NCBI GenBank assembly: GCA_900468625.1
Contig: UBUL01000003.1
Location: 1-58,850, forward strand
Direction: 5' to 3'
From: Hyphomicrobiales bacterium
GTDB taxonomy: Bacteria > Pseudomonadota > Alphaproteobacteria > Rhizobiales > Rhizobiaceae
Length of the DNA: 58,850 bases
The notes under the pieces are model-generated. The model was given only the letters and a program-made list of their open reading frames with translations. It was not told the origin of the DNA and did no database searches. This document shows positions 42,293 through 51,152 of this stretch, piece by piece (the first letter of the stretch is position 1; the number at the start of each line of letters is the position of its first letter). Position numbers and translations under genes: made by a program.

Positions 42293-43339
42293 TCAGTGAG
42301 CCCGAGTGGCCGGCGCGATAGCGGCCGCTTCACGAAACGAGATCAAGCGCCGGCTTCCTTCGTCCCACAGGACCAGCTTTACGCATTGCAGGCTCTGCCA
42401 CAGCGTGATTTTGCCGATTTCGGCGAGTTCAGGATGGTTTTGTAGGACCTCGGTCAGGCGATAGTAGGGGACTTTGCTTGAGAGGTGGTGCACGTGGTGA
42501 ATGCCGATGTTGCCAGTCAGCCAGCGCAGAGGACGCGGCAGGTCATAGTGCGAAGCACCGTGCAGGGCGGCTTTTGGAAATTGCCATTCCGGCTCTTTCG
42601 ACCAGTGCGTCTCCTCGAACTGATGCTGCACGTAGAATAACCAGACGCCGATCGAACCCGCGAGAAGAACAATCGGTAGGTGGACGACTAGAAAAGAGAC
42701 AGGGCCGATCGCCCAGATCAGGAGCGCGGCGATCACCGCCACCGCAACGTTGGTGGCCATCGTCGACATCCAGGGAAGCACACCATCGCGCATCATTCCC
42801 ATCGGCAGGCGCTGCTGGAAGAGGAAAAGCCAGGCCGGGCCGACGCCAAACATCACCAGCGGATGCCGATAAAGGCGATATCCAATCCGTCCCCAGCGTG
42901 ACCGACCATAATATTCCGTCACGGTGAGGGTGGTGATATCCCCGACGCCGCGCTCATCAAGATTACCGGCCGACGCGTGATGCGTGGCATGCGCCCTGCG
43001 CCAATAGTCATACGGAGTTAGCGTGAGGACACCGAGAACGCGTCCTGTCCAGTCGTCGAAGTGCCGCTGGGCGAAGAAGGAGCCGTGGCCGCAATCGTGC
43101 TGGATCATGAACAGTCGCAGTAGAAACCCGGCAGCCGGGGCGATCAGTATCAAGCCCCACCAGAAGCCGAAATGAACCGCCAACCAGGTCAGCGTCCAGA
43201 AGGCGGCGAAAGGGATTGCTGTGACGACCAACTCAAACACGCTGCGGCCCGCATGCGGCGTGCGATATTTGGCGAGAACTTTGAGCCAGGCTTTTTCGTC
43301 CGGGCGTTGGTCGATGGATGACTTTGTTTCCACGATCAT
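42293..43339 (-). CDS. Membrane fatty acid desaturase, copy 2
   Basis: The 348-residue product has the three histidine boxes (HDCGHGSF, HATHHASAG, HHVHHL) and four hydrophobic spans, as in copy 1 at 27692-28729; the two align without large gaps from the first to the last residues. The ATG overlaps the stop of the upstream small gene. The same two-gene arrangement in both places points to duplication of a whole operon. Copy-specific changes lie mainly near the C-terminus (IAPATRAH). Confidence 0.92.
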   Translation of the reverse strand: MIVETKSSIDQRPDEKAWLKVLAKYRTPHAGRSVFELVVTAIPFAAFWTLTWLAVHFGFWWGLILIAPAAGFLLRLFMIQHDCGHGSFFAQRHFDDWTGRVLGVLTLTPYDYWRRAHATHHASAGNLDERGVGDITTLTVTEYYGRSRWGRIGYRLYRHPLVMFGVGPAWLFLFQQRLPMGMMRDGVLPWMSTMATNVAVAVIAALLIWAIGPVSFLVVHLPIVLLAGSIGVWLFYVQHQFEETHWSKEPEWQFPKAALHGASHYDLPRPLRWLTGNIGIHHVHHLSSKVPYYRLTEVLQNHPELAEIGKITLWQSLQCVKLVLWDEGSRRLISFREAAAIAPATRAH

Positions 43340-43578
43340 TGATTCTGGCCGGCTTTCTGCAGGGCCGCCGTGCGATAAAAGTGTTCAGCGTGCTGATAAA
43401 GGTTTTCCGCTTCGACCCGGTCACCAGCTTGGGCGGCTTCTCGGGCTGAAACCGTATATTGCTCATATCGGCTCATCAGGCTGTGCGACCTTGATATTGC
43501 CGTCGTATCCGCGGTGGCCCGAGCACGGCTGCTGGCAGACGGAGTAGAATTTCGCTGTGGTAATTTCAAAAGAAACAA
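43336..43578 (-). CDS. DUF4167-like small protein, copy 2
   Basis: The 80-residue product has MSRYEQYTVSAREAAQAGDR and EAENLYQHAEHFYRTAALQK in its second half, as in copy 1. The N-terminal part is Ser/Arg-rich and poorly conserved. It is the upstream member of the desaturase pair. Confidence 0.7.
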   Translation of the reverse strand: MFLLKLPQRNSTPSASSRARATADTTAISRSHSLMSRYEQYTVSAREAAQAGDRVEAENLYQHAEHFYRTAALQKAGQNQ

Positions 43579-43780
43579 TTCAAGCCGTCATGAGGCTTGC
43601 TCCATAAAGGTTGTGATTTCGGGAATGATTGACGGCGACTAACGCAAGCGAACTCGCCAGTGGTTTCGCCCCTTGGGGCGGCGTCGCAGTCGATCAAGAT
43701 TTACCCCGGCATTGCGGTCGTTTGATGTTGCCTGGCCTCCCGTGTCGGCTCCAAAGGATGCTAACCCCATGCAGAGAGAG

Positions 43781-45079
43781 TCAGCCGGTCAGGGTGCCCA
43801 GCAGGTCGGCGATCTTGATCGTCGAGAAGTTCGAGAACGTGTCACAGATGGCGTAAGGTAGCACGATCTGATCGTTGTGGCGCATCGCGCCGCATGTGTA
43901 GACGACGTTTGGAACATATCCCTCCCTTTCCGACGGCTCCGGGTGAACGAGCGGCTCTTTCGAGCGGGCGAGAACTTTGGACGGATCGCGCTTGTCGAGA
44001 AGGGCTGCGCCGATTGCGTATTTTCGCACGGGTCCCACACCATGGGTCAGAAGCAACCAACCCTCGTCGAGTTCGATCGGCGATCCGCAATTGCCCATTT
44101 GCACGAATTCCCACGGAAATTTCGGGCCGAGAATGATCTCGCCGCCATTCCAGACGTGGAGATCGTTGGAGCGGATGAGATAAAGGTTTTCATTGTCCTG
44201 GCGACCGATCATCGCATATTGGTCGTCGATTTTTCGCGGAAATAACGCCATTCCCTTGTTCTTGGCGGCTGTTCCGGCGAGAGGCGTCATCCGAAACGAC
44301 AGAAAATCTTTGGTCTCGAGGAGTTCGGAGCGAATGTCTCTGCCATCATAGGCCGTATAGGTGGCGTAGTAGGTTTTCTGACCAGCCTCTTCGAACTCGA
44401 CGAAGCGAGCATCCTCGATGCCGTTCGACTGCGCAGCGGTGACTGGAAATATCACCCGTTCGCTGATTGGCTGTTCGGAGGAAAATTTCAGTTCCAAAGG
44501 CTCATCGGGCGATGAAGGTGAGGGATTGTCGAACGAGGGAATGGACGCAAGCCGCGCCGTGGGTTCGATGTCCACGGTGCCATTCTGATCGACAATTCCC
44601 GATCTGAAGGTGAGAGACGAAACATGTCCTTCGCCGACCGCACGCAGGCTTAAGATAAAGCGCTTGCTGCCGCGCGGCACGCCCGACTGATCCGCGTGGG
44701 CGACTATGCTCGGGTTGAACAAAGCGGATGCCTCGAAGGAGTATTCGTGCATGAAGTATGCGCCGACGAGTTGGCGTTGCACCTTGTTGAAAGCAATGTG
44801 GGGCGCGAACGCTCCCTCCATTTCGATAGCGCGCTTTTCGAACGTCGCCAGCAGATTGCGGTGTCGGCCCTCGAAATTTTCGAGAACCTCGGCCAGTTGC
44901 TGCTCTGCGACCTCAAGGTCGAGGCCGAGCACGCGATCCACGATGTGATTGGCCCGCGTTTTGTCCGTCGGTTTGAAGTCTCGCGGTTCCGTAGCGGGTT
45001 TGAAGCGCCGCACTAGGACGCGTGTGGGATCGGGTCGTAGGAAAAGTGCTTGGCGGTTGAGAAATGCTGTCTGTGACAA
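43781..45079 (-). CDS. GH130-family glycoside phosphorylase/hydrolase
   Basis: GH130 enzymes cleave beta-mannosides, mostly by phosphorolysis. The 432-residue product has the five-bladed propeller features: FNPSIVAH near 120, GIEDARFVEF (the catalytic Asp region) and YYATYTAYDG at about 235-255, GNCGSPIELDEGWLLLTHGV near 340 and a late PYAICDTF. It is the last gene of the manA-GT-GH130 row (31 bases after the glycosyltransferase). Substrate likely mannose-containing, from context. Confidence 0.82.
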   Translation of the reverse strand: MSQTAFLNRQALFLRPDPTRVLVRRFKPATEPRDFKPTDKTRANHIVDRVLGLDLEVAEQQLAEVLENFEGRHRNLLATFEKRAIEMEGAFAPHIAFNKVQRQLVGAYFMHEYSFEASALFNPSIVAHADQSGVPRGSKRFILSLRAVGEGHVSSLTFRSGIVDQNGTVDIEPTARLASIPSFDNPSPSSPDEPLELKFSSEQPISERVIFPVTAAQSNGIEDARFVEFEEAGQKTYYATYTAYDGRDIRSELLETKDFLSFRMTPLAGTAAKNKGMALFPRKIDDQYAMIGRQDNENLYLIRSNDLHVWNGGEIILGPKFPWEFVQMGNCGSPIELDEGWLLLTHGVGPVRKYAIGAALLDKRDPSKVLARSKEPLVHPEPSEREGYVPNVVYTCGAMRHNDQIVLPYAICDTFSNFSTIKIADLLGTLTG

Positions 45080-45109
45080 GATGATCTCGATCTGATTTGA
45101 GGCTGCGAT

Positions 45110-47392
45110 TCATGCCGTCAGCGCGCGAAGGGGGACCAACGTCGACAGATGACCACTAGCGCGCGAAAGCTTACGAAACTCGACAAGGCCGAGGAGATAG
45201 CAGACCACGGATTCGCCGCCTCTATTCTCATTGAGACGCGTCGGATGAAGGCCGTCGCGGCAACTGCCTGTTTCGAGATCCACGACCGGCAATGAGAGAT
45301 CGTTGCTGCCGAGGAACCAAGCGAAAGCTTTTGCGGCCTCTTTTTGCCATGTGATGTCGTGGCTGACCCGCCAAGCCGCATGACAAGCAGCGATCGTCGC
45401 CGTCGCTTCCAGAGGCTGTTGGTCGAAGACCTTCACCTCTCCCGTCCGATCCGTAAAGCCATCTGTGCCGATAGGCCTGAATAGTCCTTCAGGGTTCGTC
45501 TGTATCGTCATCAGCCACCGCAAGGATTTGAGCCCTGCTGCCACGTAATCGGGGCGTTCAACACTCAATCCCGTCGCGATCAGGGCCTGAGACAGTCGGG
45601 CATTGTCGTAGGAAAGGCTGTCCTCGAACCAACTCCATCCTATTTTCCCGACACAATGGAAGATATCCACCAGCCTGTCGGCCAGTGTCGAACGGATTCG
45701 CTGGGCCAACATGTCTTGAGGGGAGGCTGCGCAATAGCCGTCCAGGCCCAAGAGCGCAAACGCCCAGGCGCGTGGCGAGCCGAAACCTTCAACGGTCGGC
45801 AATGCTTGCGCGAACAGGGCCGCGGCCCATGCGCGCCGGGATGGGCTTGCGTCGCCGCGGGCGCATTCTCCAAGAGCCCAGAGCGTTCGGCCGTGGCTGT
45901 CCTGCGATCCTTTATCTTCCAGCCAGCGTCGGTCGAAGGCCATGAAGTTTCTAAAATGTTTCTCGTCAGGGTTCCAGGCGTGCTGCACGAAGGACGCGAA
46001 GCGCGCGGCGAGTGCCTCCGGCAGCAGCCGTTCGCCGGGCTCGTTAAGGGCAACCGACAAAAGAAGCGCGCGGGCGTTATCGTCGACACAGTAGCCGTGC
46101 GCCCGATCCGGTACGGAATAGACGGCATGTTGGAACAACCCCGTATCGTCGCACATCGACATGAAGTAGCCGAGCTGCGGCTCGGGGAGGGTGGGGGCCT
46201 TGCGCATCACGACATTCGTTGGTGCCGCGGGCTGTCGTGCGGGATTTTGAAACGCCACCTGTGAGAACAATGCGAGATAGCGCTCGGCGGTCTTTTGCCA
46301 CGTCATCGGACGACTGTTTTGGTATGCCCGGCGCCGCATTGCGTCGCGTCTTGTGTCGTCCGTAAGAAGCGACGCGATCTCGCGGCCGATAGCCGTCGCG
46401 TCGCCGAATGGGACGAGCACACCACGGCCGTCGGCCAACAGTTCTTGCGCATGCCAGTAAGGTGTAGAGACGACGGCCTTCCCAAGACCGAAGCTGTAAG
46501 CCAGAGTGCCCGATGTCATTTGGGCCTCGTTGAGATAAGGCGTGGCATAGACATCGCACATGGAGATGAAATTCAGCAACGTTGCCTTGTCGACGAAGCG
46601 ATCGAGAAACACCACGCTGTCTTCGATGCCCAGGTCGTTTACCCGTGTTACCAGGCTCTCGCGATAGGCCTCACCTTGGTCGCGTACGAGATTGGGATGG
46701 GTTGCTCCGAGGATAACGTAAACCGCATCGGGCCGGCTTTCCAAGATCAAGGGCATGGCATCGATCATGACCTCGATGCCTTTGTTCGGTGAGAGAAGGC
46801 CGAACGTCAGGATCACCGAGCGCCCGTCGAAGCCAAGGTCAGCTTTCGCGACTGCCGGTTCCGAAAACGGCATGTCGGGAATTCCATGGGGAACGACCTC
46901 TATCTTGTCGGCCGGCACATGATAGACCTTCGACAACAAAGTCCTGCCCTTTTCCGCCATGACCACCACTTTGGCAGACAGGTCGATGATTTCGTTCAGG
47001 ACGCGGCGTTGGCCAAGACTTGGCTCCGCAAGAACCGTGTGCAGCGTGGTGACGATCGGCATCTTCAACCGCGACAGCAGCGCAACGATATGATCTCCGT
47101 CCTCGCCGCCAAAAATTCCGAATTCGTGCTGCAGGCAGGCGACGTCGAAATTGCCGGCGTTCAGGACATCTGCCGCATGAATATAATCGTCGCGGTTGTT
47201 ATCGGCTATCGCGAGACGGACCTCCGGCGGGTAGTCGTAGACATGACCATGATCCGTCATAGCCACGATCGCCGTGGCGACACGAGCGGGAGATTTCGAA
47301 ACGGCCTGCTGCAGATCCGTCGTGAAAGTGGCGATACCACAGCGGCGCGGCAGGGAGTTGCCGATGAATGCGATATTTTTGAGCTGATTCAT
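45110..47392 (-). CDS. GT4 glycosyltransferase with C-terminal helical domain
   Basis: The 760-residue product is a GT-B enzyme of family GT4 over residues 1-380: NSLPRRCGIATFTTDL, LQHEFGIFGGEDG, VPHGIPD, LTFGLLSPNKGIEVMI and EAQMTSGTLAYSFGLGKAVV. Residues about 420-750 form a second all-helical (alpha/alpha toroid-like) domain with DDNARALLL and SWFEDSLSYDNARLSQ. Such two-domain mannosyltransferase-type proteins are common with GH130 neighbours. Start ATG overlaps the end of the isomerase gene. Confidence 0.88.
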   Translation of the reverse strand: MNQLKNIAFIGNSLPRRCGIATFTTDLQQAVSKSPARVATAIVAMTDHGHVYDYPPEVRLAIADNNRDDYIHAADVLNAGNFDVACLQHEFGIFGGEDGDHIVALLSRLKMPIVTTLHTVLAEPSLGQRRVLNEIIDLSAKVVVMAEKGRTLLSKVYHVPADKIEVVPHGIPDMPFSEPAVAKADLGFDGRSVILTFGLLSPNKGIEVMIDAMPLILESRPDAVYVILGATHPNLVRDQGEAYRESLVTRVNDLGIEDSVVFLDRFVDKATLLNFISMCDVYATPYLNEAQMTSGTLAYSFGLGKAVVSTPYWHAQELLADGRGVLVPFGDATAIGREIASLLTDDTRRDAMRRRAYQNSRPMTWQKTAERYLALFSQVAFQNPARQPAAPTNVVMRKAPTLPEPQLGYFMSMCDDTGLFQHAVYSVPDRAHGYCVDDNARALLLSVALNEPGERLLPEALAARFASFVQHAWNPDEKHFRNFMAFDRRWLEDKGSQDSHGRTLWALGECARGDASPSRRAWAAALFAQALPTVEGFGSPRAWAFALLGLDGYCAASPQDMLAQRIRSTLADRLVDIFHCVGKIGWSWFEDSLSYDNARLSQALIATGLSVERPDYVAAGLKSLRWLMTIQTNPEGLFRPIGTDGFTDRTGEVKVFDQQPLEATATIAACHAAWRVSHDITWQKEAAKAFAWFLGSNDLSLPVVDLETGSCRDGLHPTRLNENRGGESVVCYLLGLVEFRKLSRASGHLSTLVPLRALTA

Positions 47393-48339
47393 AGCGAAGC
47401 TCCTGACGAGCGGAATGGAATGACGCTTCGCCCTTGGCGACCACTTTCAAGCTCGGAACCGGGTTGCGATCGGCCTTCGGGCGGGAGCTGCCTCAGGAGC
47501 CCTGTCGCGGGCGCGCTTGCTGCGGTGGCAATGAGCAAGACAATTCCGTCGGGCCCGACACGGATGTCGGCGCGATCAGCTTCCACGAAAAACCCATCGC
47601 CAATCCTCGCTGTCAGCGATCCAATTGTGCCGCCTCCCGCGACGACCAGAGCCCAGCTTTCCCGGCTCGCGGTCAACTCCCAAACGGTGTCGGCAGGGAG
47701 GTCCAACCGTTCGAGGGTGAAGAACGGACAAGACATGAGCTCGGCGCGCTCGACGGTGATGTGCCGTGGTAGCTTCCTGCTGCTCGCCGGTTCCAACCGT
47801 GCCACGGCTATGGCTTGGTCGATATGCAGTTCTCGCGAACGTCCATGATCCCAGATGCGGAACGTCGTCTCGTTGCGCTGCTGGATTTCAGCAATGACCA
47901 GACCTGCACCGATGGCATGCACGGTGCCGGCCGGGACGTAAAACACGTCACCGGCCGCCGCCTCCTGCCAGTCGAGAAGGCCCTCAATTGATCCGCCAAG
48001 CGCAGCGTTCCTGAATTCGAGCTGTGTCAGTGGCCGTTTGAGACCTACGGCGACCTGCGCCCCGTCTTCCGCTGCCAACACATACCAGGCTTCGCTCTTG
48101 CCGCTTTTCATCCCCATCGACTTGGCGGTAGCATCATCGGGATGAACCTGTATCGACAGTGTTTCCCCTGTAAAGAGGAGCTTCAGGAGGAGTAGACGGT
48201 CCGGTCCTCCCTCTTCGCCACAGTCAAACGAGATTTCGCCGACCGGGCTATCCTGATGGTTTTTCGGTGCCCATGGCCCGAGATCAAGACGACCCCATGG
48301 CTTGAGAATTGTTCTCACACTGGCGCGGTCGATTGTCAT
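47389..48339 (-). CDS. Class I mannose-6-phosphate isomerase (ManA-type)
   Basis: The enzyme interconverts mannose-6-phosphate and fructose-6-phosphate. The 316-residue product has the zinc site residues in LSIQVHPDD and the motif GDVFYVPAGTVHAIGAG, then IQQRNETTFRIWDHGR. It is a short type I form. It overlaps the glycosyltransferase by four bases and would supply activated mannose for it and the GH130 step. Confidence 0.9.
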   Translation of the reverse strand: MTIDRASVRTILKPWGRLDLGPWAPKNHQDSPVGEISFDCGEEGGPDRLLLLKLLFTGETLSIQVHPDDATAKSMGMKSGKSEAWYVLAAEDGAQVAVGLKRPLTQLEFRNAALGGSIEGLLDWQEAAAGDVFYVPAGTVHAIGAGLVIAEIQQRNETTFRIWDHGRSRELHIDQAIAVARLEPASSRKLPRHITVERAELMSCPFFTLERLDLPADTVWELTASRESWALVVAGGGTIGSLTARIGDGFFVEADRADIRVGPDGIVLLIATAASAPATGLLRQLPPEGRSQPGSELESGRQGRSVIPFRSSGASL

Positions 48340-48644
48340 GATGGTCTCCTTGATCTCGCCGCTAAGATCGGGGTGACCTGAGATCGGAGTGTATCGGTGT
48401 TGCTGCTGCGCTGTCGGTACGGTCCCGAGGGGCAGTAAGGCCTGGAACGTATCTGCGGCGCCGTGATCTTATCCTGGCTCGGCTGCGACAATTACGCAGC
48501 ATCCGTGACTCGGCGGGAATGCAGCGGCTTCATGGTTTTCGGACCTTGTCGTTGGTATCCTACCCTCTGTTGAGACAGGCTTGGCTTGCACGAGAAAATT
48601 TTCCACCGTGCCAGTTCGTCGGGTCTGACGAGTCTTGAGGTTGC
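48340..48644. other. Upstream region of the manA operon
   Basis: These 305 bases hold no supported frame. GAGACCATC-type ribosome site (AAGGAGACC) lies next to manA. The operon promoter must be here; no convincing -35/-10 pair was found. Confidence 0.4.
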
Positions 48645-48881
48645 TTAAGGAGCGATAGACGGCGCCAGCGTTTTTTCAATTTCCTCCCTCGACACGGGCC
48701 ACGCCTCGGTGCGCCCGTTGGAGCTAAGGAGCAAGGTCATTGTCGTATGATAAGCCTCCCATGTGACGTCGATGGGCTCCTCATCAATCTGAAGCTCGAA
48801 GACGCCTGGTGGATGAGGTTGCGCCATCCCGGGAAGCTGGAACGGTCGAATGATAGCGATGCTTTTCACTGTTGTCTTCAT
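48645..48881 (-). CDS. 78-residue orphan protein
   Basis: ATG 48881 (MKTTVKSIAIIRPFQLPGMA) is preferred. The product appears beta-rich with FELQIDEEPIDVTWEAYHTT and an acidic end. Upstream starts extend through another small frame. Unrecognised. Confidence 0.5.
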   Translation of the reverse strand: MKTTVKSIAIIRPFQLPGMAQPHPPGVFELQIDEEPIDVTWEAYHTTMTLLLSSNGRTEAWPVSREEIEKTLAPSIAP

Positions 48882-48936
48882 GACGGCACCGTTCCTGTCG
48901 GGAGAATGCTGAACGCTCTGTGGGGGGCCGATCCCT

Positions 48937-49110
48937 TTATCTGCCGGCATTTCTGAGGAGGTCTATTTCCTTGGCGATGGGGCCGAGGAGCTTCCGCAAC
49001 CGGTTCTCCTCCACCTGACCGAGGCGAAACCTTTTCGCAAATTCGCTCACAAGCACAGTTTTCGCTGTTCCTGGTTGAAGCGTTGGAGCTGATTTGGCTG
49101 GATGATGCAC
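48937..49110 (-). CDS. 57-residue orphan protein (GTG start)
   Basis: The frame ends in VSEFAKRFRLGQVEENRLRK and LLGPIAKEIDLLRNAGR, a well-formed helix pair. GGATACGATC precedes the GTG at 49110. The longer minus-strand frame in another register is a shadow. Confidence 0.5.
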   Translation of the reverse strand: MHHPAKSAPTLQPGTAKTVLVSEFAKRFRLGQVEENRLRKLLGPIAKEIDLLRNAGR

Positions 49111-49139
49111 GATCGTATCCTTTCAGGATCACGGTATGC

Positions 49140-49406
49140 TCAACGAAAATGCGCGAGATCCAGCGTGACGGCGCTGGATCGCACTTTGGAATAAGCAGAG
49201 GTCGCAGCTTTCAGAATTCTTGGCCGCAACGCATCGAATGCCGTCAAATAATCTGCCTCGGTGGCATCTCGGTGCGACTTCTCGCAGGCCAAGACTTCAG
49301 TCGCCAGATAAAATTTGATCTCGAACATCCCGTCGTATCCGGTGAAACGGACACAGCGATTTCTGTCGTCAAAACTACGAGCTTCGTTTGGGAACGAGAT
49401 GCCCAT
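49140..49406 (-). CDS. DUF1488-family protein
   Basis: The 88-residue product follows the DUF1488 plan: ISFPNEARSFDDRNRCVRFT then GYDGMFEIKFYLATEVL, and a helical end (YLTAFDALRPRILKAATSAY). The family is common in Rhizobiales; function unknown. Confidence 0.8.
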   Translation of the reverse strand: MGISFPNEARSFDDRNRCVRFTGYDGMFEIKFYLATEVLACEKSHRDATEADYLTAFDALRPRILKAATSAYSKVRSSAVTLDLAHFR

Positions 49407-49690
49407 CAGCGCCCACCCTCATCTTGCCACCGATCAACAGCGCTACCCTCGGGTTGGGGATCAAGGCTTGCTCGTGTCGATGACTGTTGCCGTTTGGCGA
49501 GAGAACTCAGGAGAGCCGATTCGGTCCTCACACCGCCGCGGAACTCGGCTAAGAGGAAGAGCGAGGCGTCACGTTTCATGTCGGAACTCGCGTCCGACAC
49601 GGATCCCTGACGGACGGATGACATTAACGCTTCCCTGACCAACTTGAAGCCGGCCGGTTCGACATGCGGTGCTGCTGGATTGGAAGACAT
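49406..49690 (-). CDS. Orphan protein (MSSN leader type 2)
   Basis: ATG 49690 follows AAAGGAGGACGTG. The first codons and leader equal those of the gene at 40424-40687. The 94-residue product has a middle part MKRDASLFLLAEFRGGVRTE. Its stop abuts the DUF1488 start, so they are co-transcribed. Unrecognised. Confidence 0.5.
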   Translation of the reverse strand: MSSNPAAPHVEPAGFKLVREALMSSVRQGSVSDASSDMKRDASLFLLAEFRGGVRTESALLSSLAKRQQSSTRASLDPQPEGSAVDRWQDEGGR

Positions 49691-50055
49691 CACGTCCTCC
49701 TTTGTTGGGGCAAGGTTTTGCACCCTTGATGACAGCGCCCTGAAGACGAGCCGTCACTACCATGTTAAGTCGTGCTGAAATGCTGGATTACAAGGGGTAC
49801 GTCGGGCAAAGACGGCCGGAGCCACCACCAAGGACCGTTAAGAACTAAGCTCGAAGACCAAAGAGGAAAAAAGGATTTCTGGCATCGACACGAACAAATA
49901 CCGGGCCGGAAGGTCAGCTCCATTCAAGAGCATTAGGACCCGGCTGTCCATCCTTGCTAGGTCGCGAACCCGGAATTGGCCAAGAACCTTGGAGTGCCGC
50001 CAATCGGGCACCATATGGCTACAGACCATCTTTGTCGCAAATGCGATGGGCCCTG
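49691..50055. other. Intergenic region
   Basis: These 365 bases contain no convincing gene. A minus-strand frame at 49838-50029 (MVCSHMVPDWRHSKVL) is open but has no ribosome site and no neighbours. Confidence 0.35.
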
Positions 50056-50652
50056 TCAGCTGCGTGCGAATTCCAGAAGCGGAGCGATGTCATGATTGTC
50101 AGCCGCGCGTAGTGCTGCGACGTAGCGTCCACGCAATTCGCCAACATTGGCCAGACTGCCGCCGCCCCAGGTAAAAGGATCGCCGCCAAGCCGCTCGATC
50201 AGTAGGTCGGCTGCGAGACGTGCCTGCCGTCCATTTCCGTTCGGGAACGGGTGGATGGCGACGAGGCGATGATGGAATCTGATTGCTATCTCATCCGGTG
50301 GAAAGGTCTTGTGTTCAATCCAGTAGCGGATGTCGCTCAATAAGCTCGCGAGTTCCATTCCAATACGATAAGCCTGAACGCCGATGTTGCGCTCCGTCGC
50401 CCGGAGTGTGCCGGCCCATTGCCAGACGTCACCGAACATCCGCTTATGTAGTGCCCGCATGAAGTCTTCGCTGAGCATCCGTTCGAGCGGCAAGCGCCGC
50501 CGGCCACGCGCCCAAGCCGCACCCTCGACGATGTTTTCCTCTTCCGCTTCGTTGAGGTCGCGGCGGTGGGTGATCCAGGTCTGAAGCAAACCCTCCCGTT
50601 CCTGCGGCTCAAGCGGCGTCGCATCTTCAGGTTCCTGGAAAAGATCTGTCAT
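50056..50652 (-). CDS. Mobile mystery protein B (Fic-domain)
   Basis: Fic proteins transfer AMP or other nucleotide parts to targets. The 198-residue product contains the Fic core motif HPFPNGNGRQARL (about 134-146), with Asn in the place of the usual Asp/Glu, as in this subfamily. It overlaps the upstream HTH gene by four bases. The pair is known as mobile mystery proteins A and B and behaves like a toxin-antitoxin-like module in many plasmids. Confidence 0.9.
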   Translation of the reverse strand: MTDLFQEPEDATPLEPQEREGLLQTWITHRRDLNEAEEENIVEGAAWARGRRRLPLERMLSEDFMRALHKRMFGDVWQWAGTLRATERNIGVQAYRIGMELASLLSDIRYWIEHKTFPPDEIAIRFHHRLVAIHPFPNGNGRQARLAADLLIERLGGDPFTWGGGSLANVGELRGRYVAALRAADNHDIAPLLEFARS

Positions 50653-51110
50653 ACTTCGTTCCAGAGATCGCGCTCAGAGAGCCTGTCTCGGATGTATGCC
50701 TGGATACGGGATTCGGAATCCCCATTGTCCGTGCCTTGTGCTTCCAAACGCATCGTGTGCGCGACGCGCTGGAGTTCGCGCGTGGCGATCTTGCGTGCCC
50801 GCGCCTCGACGACGGCTTCAAGCGAGCTGTTTGGAACGAGGGCATAGACGAGCGTACAATCCAGTGCCTCGGCGGCGCGGCGCAGGGTATTGAGTTGAAT
50901 CGTCCCGGCTGCCTCCGACTTTTCGATTGATTCAACTGTTTGTGGCCGGACTCCGATGCGCGTGCCAAGCTGCGCACCCGTCATGCCGAGCGCATCTCGC
51001 AGCGCTCGTATCCATCCCTTCGGCGGCGCCCTAAACCGATCAACTGGTTGGAGTGCCTGAAGTCTTTCGTCAAGCCGTCCCCGTGCTCTTTTCCGAGTAT
51101 CACTTTTCAT
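50649..51110 (-). CDS. Mobile mystery protein A (HTH)
   Basis: The 153-residue product has an HTH of the XRE type at about 33-95 (IRALRDALGMTGAQLGTRIG, VRPQTVESIEKSE). The C-terminal half is helical. It is encoded upstream of the Fic gene, so is the likely antitoxin or repressor. A perfect inverted repeat lies in the promoter region just upstream. Confidence 0.9.
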   Translation of the reverse strand: MKSDTRKRARGRLDERLQALQPVDRFRAPPKGWIRALRDALGMTGAQLGTRIGVRPQTVESIEKSEAAGTIQLNTLRRAAEALDCTLVYALVPNSSLEAVVEARARKIATRELQRVAHTMRLEAQGTDNGDSESRIQAYIRDRLSERDLWNEV

Positions 51111-51122
51111 TTTTCAGCCCAT

Positions 51123-51152
51123 AAACTGATATTGAGTTTATTTTATCAGTTT
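51123..51152. promoter_or_regulatory. Operator-like inverted repeat upstream of the mystery A/B pair
   Basis: AAACTGATA (51123-51131) and TATCAGTTT (51144-51152) are a perfect 9-bp inverted repeat around 12 AT-rich bases, starting 13 bases upstream of the ATG. More TATCAG half sites follow at about 51176 and 51241. A binding site for the HTH product is likely. Confidence 0.65.

Noticed and set aside
49838..50029. 63-codon minus-strand frame (MVCSHMVPDWRHS)
   Set aside because: No ribosome site and no relation to neighbours; could be real but unsupported.
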